A stretch of 64,000 bases of DNA, from positions 1 to 64,000 of the forward strand of contig JAVYIG010000597.1 in the NCBI GenBank assembly GCA_035222895.1. Direction: 5' to 3'. The notes under the pieces are model-generated. The model made no database searches. It saw only the letters and a program-made list of their open reading frames with translations, and was not told where the DNA came from. Origin of the DNA: Strongylocentrotus droebachiensis. Taxonomy: Eukaryota; Echinodermata; Echinoidea; Camarodonta; Strongylocentrotidae. Positions 24,701 to 36,700 of the stretch are shown here, piece after piece (the first letter of the stretch is position 1; each line of letters starts with the position of its first letter). The position numbers and the translations under genes were made by a program.

Positions 24701-27700
24701 ATTTCCTGAAATCATCCATTTTGTTCACGGTCAAGAACAAAGTAGCAAGTTTTGAGTTTGCCCTTGTAGTTGTCTTTTGTTAGGTATTTTTCTTTTAAAA
24801 TTATTGTTACATTTCCAGCTCACCTGAGCCAAGGACTCGCATCCTGTCAGTTGTGCGCTGTCCATCCTGCCGCATCTGGGAACTTTTTTTACATTTTTAT
24901 CAAAATTGAATTGTTCAGTTTGAAGTGATGATATACATGTGGGGGCTTGACAAGAAATAGCGTCAAGTTAATTAATTAGCATGCTGAGAAGAGCATCTAT
25001 CCCCACAGGGCTTTTGTTAATGATGTTACATTTTTCTGACATTGTTTTGTTTCATAATTTTTCTGTACTAGTTACATGTATTGTATTAATTGTTAACTTA
25101 TATCAGTGCCCGATGCACTTGTTTTTTAGTTCATGGTTATTACATGAGAAGAACGGTTTTGTCCATTGATAAGTCTTTTTAGTACTGATCTGCTCTATTC
25201 TCTGAGTAAAATTGACCGTGTCCAAATACGTTGGAAAAGGAAAGCCCTAGGATAGATCTTCAAACTTGTTTACAAATTGCTTCCTACGTCATTATGCGAA
25301 CACATTTCTTTAAAAGGATGTTCTTACGGGCTCAGAAATTCCGGCCATAAACTATCTTTAGGAAAACTCAAAACAAACAATGGGATTTATCTATACGGGT
25401 GTCCAATTATACAACGTGTTGCCTGAAAGAGTATCTTTTCTCAAATCGTAAGCTCTTTGAAGCAGAGGTAGATGCATTGTACCATTAAAGTGTCAGTCTC
25501 CCCCCAACCTCCACCTCCCTCTTCCTCTCTCTCTCTGTCTTATGTTCTCCCCTTCTCTTCCTCTTTCTCCTCAGACTTCCCCCTATATGCTCTCGCGTCC
25601 TCTTCTTCCCTCATCTTTGTTCTCCTTTTCCCTTCAGTTACTATACAAATGACACAGACATCTTACATGTATTGTTAGGTTTTCTTGTTTTTATTATGTT
25701 TCTCTCATTGTTATCGTATTCATTTCATTATCATGCTTAATTAATTATGCTTATTATTACTAGGTTGTTTCTCTGTGTAGTTCTATTCAATGTAATTTCT
25801 GTATGATTTATGTTTAAGTTTTTTACCGTGGTTAAATAAATTCAATCAATTATTCAATGAAGACTTTTTTTAATTGGTCCCGACAGATGAGCAAGCTCCC
25901 ATTACATAATAGGTATACTATTATGTTCCCTATGGCTAGCCATCTTTGTAGAGCCACCCAGGTGGAGTAAAACTAAGAGATCAAAATGTCATCTGTCCAT
26001 AGTGCTTACAAAAATGTGAATAATTAAAAAAAAAAAAAAATTTGGTGGGTATATTGTTCATGCATGGGGACCCCCATATTTAGCCAAAATCAAAGGTCAT
26101 GTAAGTATTTTAATATTCCAGCTGTCACTTTAAGGACAATTATACCCATACATCATTAAAATAAATATTTAACTTTTAACCAGATTAGTGAAAGTTTGAG
26201 CAAAATTAGATGATCCATTCAAGAGTTATGATTTCTTGAAATTTGATAAATTCCACGTCGCCCTCTCTTGATAAGAATTTGTGATGTCATAGGCGAACAG
26301 CAATAATATACAAAATTTAGGGGAAAAAAAATCACAAAAGGTCATTTTTCTTGGTAATCAAAACAAAACTTGACCTATCTCATTCAGAAAGCATACAAAA
26401 GATATTAACCTCTACATATTTCAATAAGATGTTGAGGGATTCCTCACTGATTCCATGTTCTGATTCCTGAAATCAAAGGACTGTGTTTGTATAAATCAGT
26501 CTGTTGTCGAAGTGTTATTTTTGTTTACTTGCAATTAAAGTTATACCTGTCATTCATCTTGCTCGTTTCCCAAATGTCTTATGTGACAACAATAGTGTTG
26601 GATGTCCATGTTTTTGCCTTCTGTGTCAATTTTTTCTTCTTCTTGTAACGTTGCTTTTCATGTGTGTGGGTGCCTATTTTCACCTTTACATCTATATCTA
26701 TTGAAGATGAAGTACCACTGTGGAGCAGAGAAATAACTGTTATGTAACAATTAGATGGAAATTTATAGAAATTCGAAGACAAGTAAAAAAAAACAAATCA
26801 CAATTTCAGACATGTAATTGTTCAAATTCAATAAAATGTCTTTTCAACAGAAATTTCAAAGCATACAATTGGTAAATCCTTACATTAGCAATAACTGAGT
26901 GAAAAATCTTTTCCAGCACAAATTGACAATGCATTGATCAAGAATGTGTTTGTTTTTTTATTCTTAATGTAATGCATCACTTTTTATGTACCTTCATATT
27001 AACTTGTTCTTGGCAATTTGATAATAGAATTCCCCCCCCCCCCCCCCTGAAAATAACATTTTGAGTCTCTGCCACCACAATGCAATTCAGGTAATTCCCT
27101 AAATTGTGGATTGATGTTTATTGTAATTTTAGTTGTCAATATTGTGATGGTGGTTATTACGATGATGAAGATGTAACAAGTCGACTTGCAACCATTGTAT
27201 CTTAGCTTCCTAACTTTAAGGTATATATATTGTACTTGAAGGGGACTTCCAGACGATTTTAAAGCTTTAGTGTCTGGTTGTACATGTACTGATCTCCTTG
27301 ACAAAGAATACAAAGTGCACAATTCTTGAGCAAAAAGAAGATGCAGTATTTTGAAAATTTGTAATGATGACACAGGTTCACATTAGAATGCAAATACATC
27401 GGCTCCTCGAGGAAGCATGAAGAAGAGAAAGGTACAAGTTCAAAACACACAAATTCAAACGGGTGAATTGGTTCAGAAAGTAGTAATGCAGTAAAATTTA
27501 GCCCCCCCCCCCCCCCCCGGGCTATTGAGGGTTAAGATATATTTTGCTTCAGGGGTTTCAGCTTAATTTCCTGAATGCATATATTTAAAGCAACACAGTA
27601 ATCTCCTGCTTCAGATGGATGTACAATTCTAAGGCATCCTGGACTTCCATTGGTTGATCAAGGTTGTCTCTTTTCATAATATACACACACAAGTCATATA

Positions 27701-30700
27701 CATCTTTGTCGCATGGTACGGTAGATCGGAATACAGCATCACTTATGCATGCAGCCAGATCGTCATCATCAACATTGGTGCAAAGCTGATCTTCAGTACC
27801 CCAGAGTTGTGGAGTATGATACATCATCATTGGATGGCCACTTGGTACATGGAGATTCACAGAGGGTCGGATACGGTGATTGTTCCATATATCAGCCATC
27901 TTGTCTAGCTCTGTCTGTAAAATAATTTGTGAAACAATACTACCATGGTGAAATTACTGTGTGCAACGAATCTGATAAATACAACTTTAAGTTATTAGTA
28001 ATCCAATTACGGCAATATAGAACTACTTGATTAAGAACCTGATATATTATTGCCATATTCTTGGTCTAAGTCCTCTGCAGTTAATTGTATTGTGCACTCA
28101 CAATATATTGTACGGTACACATATGCTACTGAAATGCCCCAATTTTATGCCCTAAAAATTCTGATGCATGTAACTTTCAGATTAATTACATGGCAAATTT
28201 TCATATTTTTGTTCCAGAGCCCACAAATGTTGACAATAAGTGACAATACTTCACCTTTTCAATTCCATTGAATCATGCTTAGTCTTTTATCCCAAACCTT
28301 CAAATGTGACACCGGGCTGCCTCAGAGGAGCGGCTGCCATGTGAGGAATGTAATTCACATGGATAAGAGTTCTTTGCATATCCAGCTTTTGTGGCAAGTA
28401 AACTGTTCCAAAGCATTACATTATTCAACATGCCTTTACATAGTTAAGTCAGATTTAGATGTAGTTCCAAAGCACATTTTGAGGTCTGAACTCCTTGGAT
28501 CTTTAGTTCCAGTGAACCCCCATTTTTGGTGAGCCCCCTAATTTTGCCTCTGCTGTACTTGTGGCACATATACCTACATGTACATGTACCAGCATGTGGG
28601 GTGAATGCCCCCAACCCTCATAAAATAAAATATATTGTAAATGTAATAAGAAACACAATTTTTTCAATGACTAGATTCCAAGTTCTGTCACAAAGATGCA
28701 TGGTAACCAGTGCTTTTCTAAATCATTAAGAAGAGTGAAATGCCTGGCCAGAAAAATTAATTATCATTTGGGCATCACTAGTAAAGTAAGACATCATTTG
28801 GGCATCAAAAAACATCATTTTGGTACGGTAAGCAATAGGCACCATTTGGTCATCAGGAGGCATCAAGGGTCATCAGAATAGGCACCATCAGAAACTGGCA
28901 TCACAGTCATCATTCAGGCATCACGGCATTATTTGTTCAGAAGAAGGCATCATTAGTCATCACTGTGAAAGTTTCTAGGACAAGGCTTTATGATGCCTCC
29001 AAAAATTTAAGTTTTAGTCACTAAAAAAGCCTTAGAGAGGAAGCCTTTTTGATAGCACAACTATGAACAGGTTATGAATGGAAGTTTATCTGACTTGACT
29101 CAGGACGTGTACATATACAAACAACATCATGGGGGGGGGGGGCTGGAGCAACCACGCCCTTTCTGATCTCGGCCGTGGATCGATGCAACATTTTCCACCA
29201 ATGTACAGTCTGATGCAAACTACAAGACCGTATAATAAATTTTTCAAAAACTCTATTTTTAACTAATTATGCAAATTTATGCAGAAAATCATATTTTGCC
29301 ATCTAAATCAATTTAAAAAGGTTGAACATTCCTTATGACATGTGTAACAATTTTCTTAACAAAAAAAAATGCAGTAGCAAAATATTTCTTTGTCAAATAA
29401 TGTATTGTTTAATGAATATCTTATGTATTTCTTTGTTTTTGCAACCTTTTGTTTTATTTGTTTATATTTTGTATAATTCTACTTAAGAAAGTTTGATAAT
29501 TCAGAACAATTTACATGTATTTGTCAGTCAGGGTCAAATGTTACATTGTATGGGTCGGAGCAGGTCAGGAGAAAAAAAAAACCTAAATGATTTACATGTA
29601 TGACCATTTTCCTGATATCATTTCTCTGATGCCAATTTGATGACTTCTGATGCCAATGATGACTTATGATGCCTGATGCCAAATGATGGCTCCTGATGTC
29701 TGTATGATGTCTGATGCCAAATTATGCCTTTTGATAACTGTTTGATGCCTATTTGGCCTATTTGCCATTAAATCTAATGTTATTTAGAACTATTATTTCA
29801 AGGGTTTCAAGGGTTCCAATTGCTGCCTTTTTGATGACTCTGATGCCTCCATTGCTTCAATGACTTGTAAATCAGTCATCATGATGACTAGTTCTTTCTG
29901 GTAGGGTGCTCACCTGTAGAATGCTCATGAAACAGAACTGAACAAGATTCTTGTCTAGAAAGTCTCCAGTGAAGTCCCCTCTGTCTGACAGCCTTCTGAA
30001 GGTCTCAATCCAAAAATGTGTACATTCCTTCCGCAAAAATGCCCACCAGTATTCAATCCTTTGATTGCTAGTGCTTGATCCTTCGATGTACACTCTTCGT
30101 TCTAAGTCATAATTATGATGAAAGAAGTTTTGAAAGGCACAAATGTGTCCATTTTCGGTGCCACGATCAGCACGAACTTTGCAAGGGAAGCCACCACATT
30201 CCATAACAGTTTCCAAGAAGTATCCTCCTACTAATTTTGGATCATTGTTTGTATTATACACATTCAACCACATTACTTTTCGTGAATAGCCATCTATGCA
30301 TCCACTGATGCATAATCCAAACGGCTTTAGTTTATCATATCCATCAACGTGCCACACATGATTTGGTCCTTTAGCAAAGTAAGAACGTCTGGTTAGTCGT
30401 CTAGCTGTTCTGGCTGCTACGCCTTCTGGATCCAGATACTTTAAAATGACACGAACATCCTCCTTTCTCACATGCATACCATTCTGTCTGCATTTAGCAT
30501 GCATCATGCGGTATCCGTGCAACTGACCTGACCCTTGAAGCTCATGCTCAATAAACTGTACCACATCAGCTAAGTTAGTGTAATGTCGGCGACGAAAGTT
30601 ATTCAGAGCTAATATCCTCTTGAGATGTCTTTCACTAAGTTCTATGCCATGTTCTTGTGCTAAGATATAAATGATTTCCTTATAGGACATTCCCAGGTTA

Positions 30701-33700
30701 AAGTACAAACTGATCAAATGATCACGGCCAGCCATTGACTGTGTTCAGTGGAATGCTGACGCTGATGCTAATGCTGATCTTGGCTTTGATTAGTTCTAAG
30801 CTTTCCCACCAAGTCAACCGACTATTGGAAATCAATCTGATGTCGATGTGCCAGAGCATATGTATGAAGGAACCTAGAAAGATAAAAAATAACAAAATAT
30901 TATAACAATATAACAATAATGCTATTAGTAAAATAATAACATCTTAGTCATACTCATAATAATCATAATAATAACTAGAAATATCACTGAAGGTGATTAA
31001 TACCCCCGCCCCGCGCAGTTATTCATTGCGTCACAGTATGTTTTGTTTTTCAGTTTTTGGAATAATATGCCGTTACCATGGCAACACACATTCTGTCACT
31101 GTCCCAAAATGTGTCCTACACATCTACACTTCAAAGCAAACATGTGTGCCAAGTTTAATTTGAAAATGCATTTTCCCCTCAATTGTTGGCATATGTCGTT
31201 ACCATGGCAACACATTTTCCCCCATTCTTAAAAAAGTTTCTTGCACATCTACACCTCAAGGCCAACATGTAAAAAAATTGATAAATCTGTTCCCTTTTTC
31301 ATTTAGCCCCCACCCCTGATCCTAATGAACCCACCCCTGATGAAGGTGACAATAGATAATCTTGAGCCTTCTGTTCATTGAGCTTCAAATCAATCCCAGA
31401 AAGTCATACCTGAATGAGATTAGCTGGGTGGTCAATGCTGTGCTGGAGGCTAGGGTGTGTATGCATGGGTCACAGCTGCAGAAAACACCCTACAAAAATT
31501 GTGCCTAAAAAGAGAATTTAAGAAAAAGTCAGTAAGTGACCTGTGCAATTAATACCCATATCAGGGCTGCACAAGAATTAGGTCATAAGTTTCAAGAATA
31601 AGGTTATGTGCCAACTAATGCCCAGAAAATTGGATTGTTTAGGTCTATCCTAAAGGTACGCTACAGCTCTAAGAGTCTATCAGTTCAGTACGTACCATCT
31701 ACAGGTCCTTTGGATTCAAAATTACTGAGTCTGTACTCTAATAAGTAATCAATAGTCTGTCCATCATCAAAGGTGTTCAAGTCTAAGATTGAGAAGAGCC
31801 ACCTACGATTCAACTATCTATTCTTTGCGCCCTCTCTCATCTGCTGCAATCATATACCAACTGGTCCAGCATCGTATACATCCAGATCCAGAAATCGTTA
31901 CAAGTGTTTTCAAAACTTTTTCCTAGAACTTACATTCCATTACCCCTCATCTTGCTGCCTATTCTTCTATCTAATTTAATTTCTTATTTCAATTCAGTTT
32001 CTTTTTTTAACACTTACACTGAATAGGATTATAAGAGGAATTATCTTACTTGGAAACTCTGGATAGAACCCTTGTCCTTGTCCTTCAATTGGTGAGCTGA
32101 GCCTGAGGGATATTTCTTCTCAAATGCTGCCTCAGTGTTGCCGAAGAACACGCTGAAGACAGAAAACAAAGAAGCAGTGATGATTAGTGAGGCAATTTTT
32201 TTGTTACCAAAATCATTAGCTATTCTTTTTTGGAAGATGGGAGATGAGTATGTGGTCCATGCATGGATGGACCATATACATACATGTATGATATAGGGTC
32301 TAGAGTCTACTCCCAACTAACTTATATAGATGTAGATCCTACACATGTATTAACACTTATGTATGACATTAGTTTAAGTTTGTCGATGTTTTAGCCAGGC
32401 ATTAAGTTACTGAAGAAATACAATGAATACAAAATTAAAATATTGAAAACACAATCAATAATAATAATAATCCGCTTTTTTATAGTGCTTAAGAGTAAGA
32501 CATTAATAATGTATCTAAGCAGTTTACAGATTATTATTACCCCGTCCCCGGTCATCGGATTCAATCAGGATTGCCCGCACACAATGTATGCACATTCTCC
32601 ACTCCCTGGGGGAGTATTCCAGCCATGCATGCAGTCTAGGTCTAGTCCTTATTTATAATATTTCAAAACTTATTGATTTTCTACACTCGTAGTTACTAGT
32701 ACAATAAACCACCCCTGCAGGCATGGGGCTCACTACGTTAGCCCCATGGTGATGGTGTATACCTATCTAAAACGCACAGGCAACAGTGTTTTTCCCCCCA
32801 AAGAACTGGTTAAATAAACTTTTCATGCACACTGGTTTTTGTTTATTAATCTTACTTTGCATTTGTCAAGTAACTATTTCAGCAACATTTAAACATTAAA
32901 ATATTGTAAATTTACTGAGAAAAAAAAAATAAAAAAATAATTTTATCAAATAGCTCAACATGTTAGCAATGAAAGTTAATATGAAGACAGTAAATTTATT
33001 AAATAAATAAATCCTCTATTTTTAGTGCTTCAACATACTCAACAGTGTTGCACTGATGTTTTTTTATTAGCCTCTAGATACGTAAATGTAAACATTTTGA
33101 CAAAATCCCAGTTACTGTTAATGTTATTACATGGCTAGAAGTGTAAGGACTAAGGGTGACAATAAACCTACTAGTAAACTGGTACCTAGCAAATAATTTG
33201 AACAACATAGTCATAGAATCTATACTGTGGCGGAATCAAGGGGGGGGGGAATCGGCCATGGCCCTCCCCTTCTCCTTTTTGTTTGCTTGTCAAGGAATAT
33301 TTTGGGTAGATCTAGACTAGGTCTAGATCTAAACAGACACTTGAAAAAGCTAAGGATCATTTTTTCCACTTTTTTCGCTGGTCAGCGAATTTTTCTGGTG
33401 CCTGATGAGGCCCTGAGGCTGAGCAGACTTCGGCCTAGACAGGAATAACCATCTTTCTGGGGGCATTCTTTTGACAAAATGACAGAGCTCAGAGGCATTT
33501 AGAGAAGCCAGATATGCAATCTCAGCGGATCCAACCGTCAACGCCAAATAGAGGCTGATATTTCGGTCCAACTTCGGCCCTCCCTTTTGAAAAATCCTGG
33601 ATCCGCCGCGCCGCTGAAATAGATCTAGATCTATACTAAGACTAAGTTGCGGTGATAGTTGAATCTAGATCTAGACTCTACACACTAGACATCAATAGCC

Positions 33701-36700
33701 GTGGAATATGAGGTTTTTTTTTTTTTTACAATTCTGACATTTGCTTGCTTTTTCCTCGTAGAATATAGATATATATATATTAATATTTATATAGAATCTA
33801 TTAGAATATATATAGACCTTATTCTATATAGAGTCTAGTCTATAGTCTAGATCTAGATCTATACATACGAAAATTCCACACTTCTACTGCAATGCGAGCA
33901 CGTAAAAAAGTAACGTCTAGATCTAGTTTACTTTGTCTCTAGCTTGCAAAATGACCACAGCCTTCCCAGCAGGCCAAGCCCAAGGCCAGGGTCCCAGACC
34001 CAGACCGCGGAGAGCCTGAAGCGTCGGGCCCCAGAACAGGGCGCTTCCGATGGGGACTGCAGTCTGCTAATTGAGCAGTCTTAAAATTAACGTTACACAG
34101 ATCTAGAAACTGATCGCGAAAAAGAGCAAATCTGTTAAATTAGCTGTTTGTTCACTTTTACATTGAATGACCCGGCCATAAATAAGTAAAAGAAGTGAAC
34201 TAACCTTCAATCCTCGCGATTGCAACCGGCAACTTCTGGTTGAATTCAGTCGATCTACCGTAGACGTAACTTAGTAGTACATACGTACAAGGCCTGGCAT
34301 GGCATGGCCGCCTGGCTATATACGCTATTACTGCATTAAGCAGCGAGCGCGCTAGCGCCAGCGCGCGCAGTCTAGTCTAGCCTCGCGGGTATTATGTTGT
34401 AAACCCGTGGACTACTGAATTCTCTCACTCCCATAGGCTTAATACAGGGACCACCCGGTTCCAGTATGCAATGGACTTATACGAGATACTATCTCATTAA
34501 AACGAGATACTATGTCGTTTTAACGAGATACTATCTCATTAAAACGAGATAACTATCTCGTTTTAACGAGATACTATGTCGTTTTAACGAGATACTATCT
34601 CATTAAAACGAGATACTATCTCATTAAAACGAGATACTATCTCATTAAAACGAGATAACTATCTCGTTTTAACGAGATACTATGTCGTTTTAACGAGATA
34701 CTATCTCATTAAAACGAGATACTATCTCATTAAAACGAGATACTATCTCATTAAAACGAGATACTATCTCATTAAAACGAGATACTATCTCATTAAAACG
34801 AGATACTATGTCGTTTTAACGAGATACTATCTCATTAAAACGAGATAACTATCTCGTTTTAACGAGATACTATGTCGTTTTAACGAGATACTATCTCATT
34901 AAAACGAGATACTATCTCATTAAAACGAGATACTATCTCATTAAAACGAGATACTATCTCATTAAAACGAGATAACTATCTCGTTTTAACGAGATACTAT
35001 GTCGTTTTAACGAGATACTATCTCATTAAAACGAGATACTATCTCATTAAAACGAGATACTATCTCATTAAAACGAGATACTATCTCATTAAAACGAGAT
35101 ACTATGTCGTTTTAACGAGATACTATGTCATTAAAACGAGATAACTATCTCGTTTTAACGAGATACTATCTCATTAAAACGAGATAACTATCTCGTTTTA
35201 ACGAGATACTATGTCGTTTTAACGAGATACTATCTCATTAAAACGAGATACTATCTCATTAAAACGAGATACTATCTCATTAAAACGAGATACTATCTCA
35301 TTAAAACGAGATACTATCTCATTAAAACGAGATACTATCTCGTTTTAACGAGATAAAAATATTTTTACCATGTCCCTTCCCGGGCTCCGTAAATAAGAGC
35401 TTTTATCTTTCTGTTATATTTTCCTTCTTTTTTATGTACATGTAAATTGAAAACGGCAGAAGAAAGTATCCTAGGTAGAACAGAAAGAGCCGTGATACGA
35501 AAGATGTGCAATACCGATATAACATTTCTGATAGAAAGAACACAACTGATTTAAAAGTTTGGTCTGGAAGAAACTGTGGTGGAAGTGGTAAAGTGAACTG
35601 GATTAAGATGGATCTTCAAAATGAAAGGTCAATTTTTTTCTTCAAAAAGATGTCCAAATTATTTTAAGTGGTTGTATAGTTTGAAATTAACATATTACCT
35701 CACTTTCGTTAGCACTAAAACAGACATGAAATATGATTGATTGATTTATTTTTCTTCTTCTTTCATACATAATTAGGAGGTTCCATCAGCGATGAAAGGT
35801 GTAGAGGCAAAGAAGATTGTTCGCAACTACAATCGTACGGCAACTGTCCTGATGGAGTTTGAGATCCGCTACCATAGGGCTTGGATTGAGCAAATAGAGG
35901 CTATCAAATCAGGTAAGATCCTGCGATCTCTACCAAAACCATTCAGAATACAAGGCCTAAATAACAATTACTTGATCACATATCCAACATGTGTATTTGT
36001 TACTTTGTTGTTTAATCATGGGGGTGGTAGAGAAGATTGGTTCTATGAAAGAAACTTGAAAGGATCATACACTTTTCGCATTTCATACAAAATGCTGTCT
36101 GTCACTACTTGTCCAAAGAGCTTAATAAAGTAGATATTGATATTTGGACAAATGTACACTGTTGGTCATAATGGTGGAATAATTTTTTTTAACCCCGATT
36201 TATGGAAAGATTTTAACAATGATATATTCCTTCTAGATCTAGATAGTAGTATACATTCTCAGATTTTATTGAATAATAATTTGTGAGTGTTTGTTTTGCG
36301 TGACTGCTAAAGCATGTGTATGCTACTATGCTAATCTACTAGAGGACCTACGTCCTTAAGTCATAACTGACAGTAATTAGGAAAAATGCCTCATAAAAGG
36401 GCACTAATAAAGCATATCGACACAGTTTTGATCCTGGGGGCTCACAGAAACGAGGCCATTGCTTAGCCACTGAATCATGAATGTATGCAGCGGGGGGCTA
36501 GGGTACGTCGCCGCCCCCACAAATACAAAAAACAAAGCATACACATGCTTTAGCAGTCACGCAAAACAAACCCTCACAAATTATTATTCAATACAATCTG
36601 AGAATGTATACTATTATATAGATCTAGTAGGAATAAATCATTGTTAAAATCTTTCCATAAATCGCGGTAAAAAAAATTATTCCACCATTATGACCAACAG

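Larger units (their letters stand above)
13554..35391. mobile_element. Giant DNA transposon with ~4-kb inverted arms, DDE transposase and HECT cargo (IS3EU-like)
   Basis: A 21,838-bp element inserted in dynein intron 14. Seen directly: the termini are inverted copies beginning TACGGAGCCCGGG, the flanks carry a perfect 6-bp duplication AATAAG (13548-13553 and 35392-35397), and the arms (13554-17338 and 31271-35391) are near-identical inverted repeats. The interior encodes a HECT protein on + and an integrase-type transposase on -, in convergent orientation. From memory of Repbase classification, the eukaryotic IS3EU superfamily has IS3-like DDE transposases, 6-bp target duplications and TAY termini; all three fit. 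Nested younger insertions (mariner, TTAA-MITE, LINE tail) show it has been resident for some time. Because both main ORFs are open, it may still be competent. Confidence 0.93.
31271..35391 (-). repeat. Right inverted arm of the giant transposon (4121 bp)
   Basis: Inverted copy of 13554-17338. It is longer because it has a slightly longer minisatellite, a ~200-bp segment (about 32050-32260) missing on the left, an AT-rich expansion near 33765-33830 and a ~27-bp insert near 32715. Outside these indels the arms are almost base-for-base alike. Confidence 0.92.

Noticed and set aside
13554..35391. Interpretation as two inverted independent transposons or a segmental inversion
   Set aside because: A single 6-bp duplication flanks the outer ends, the host exons on both sides join perfectly, and only one transposase and one HECT gene lie between the arms.
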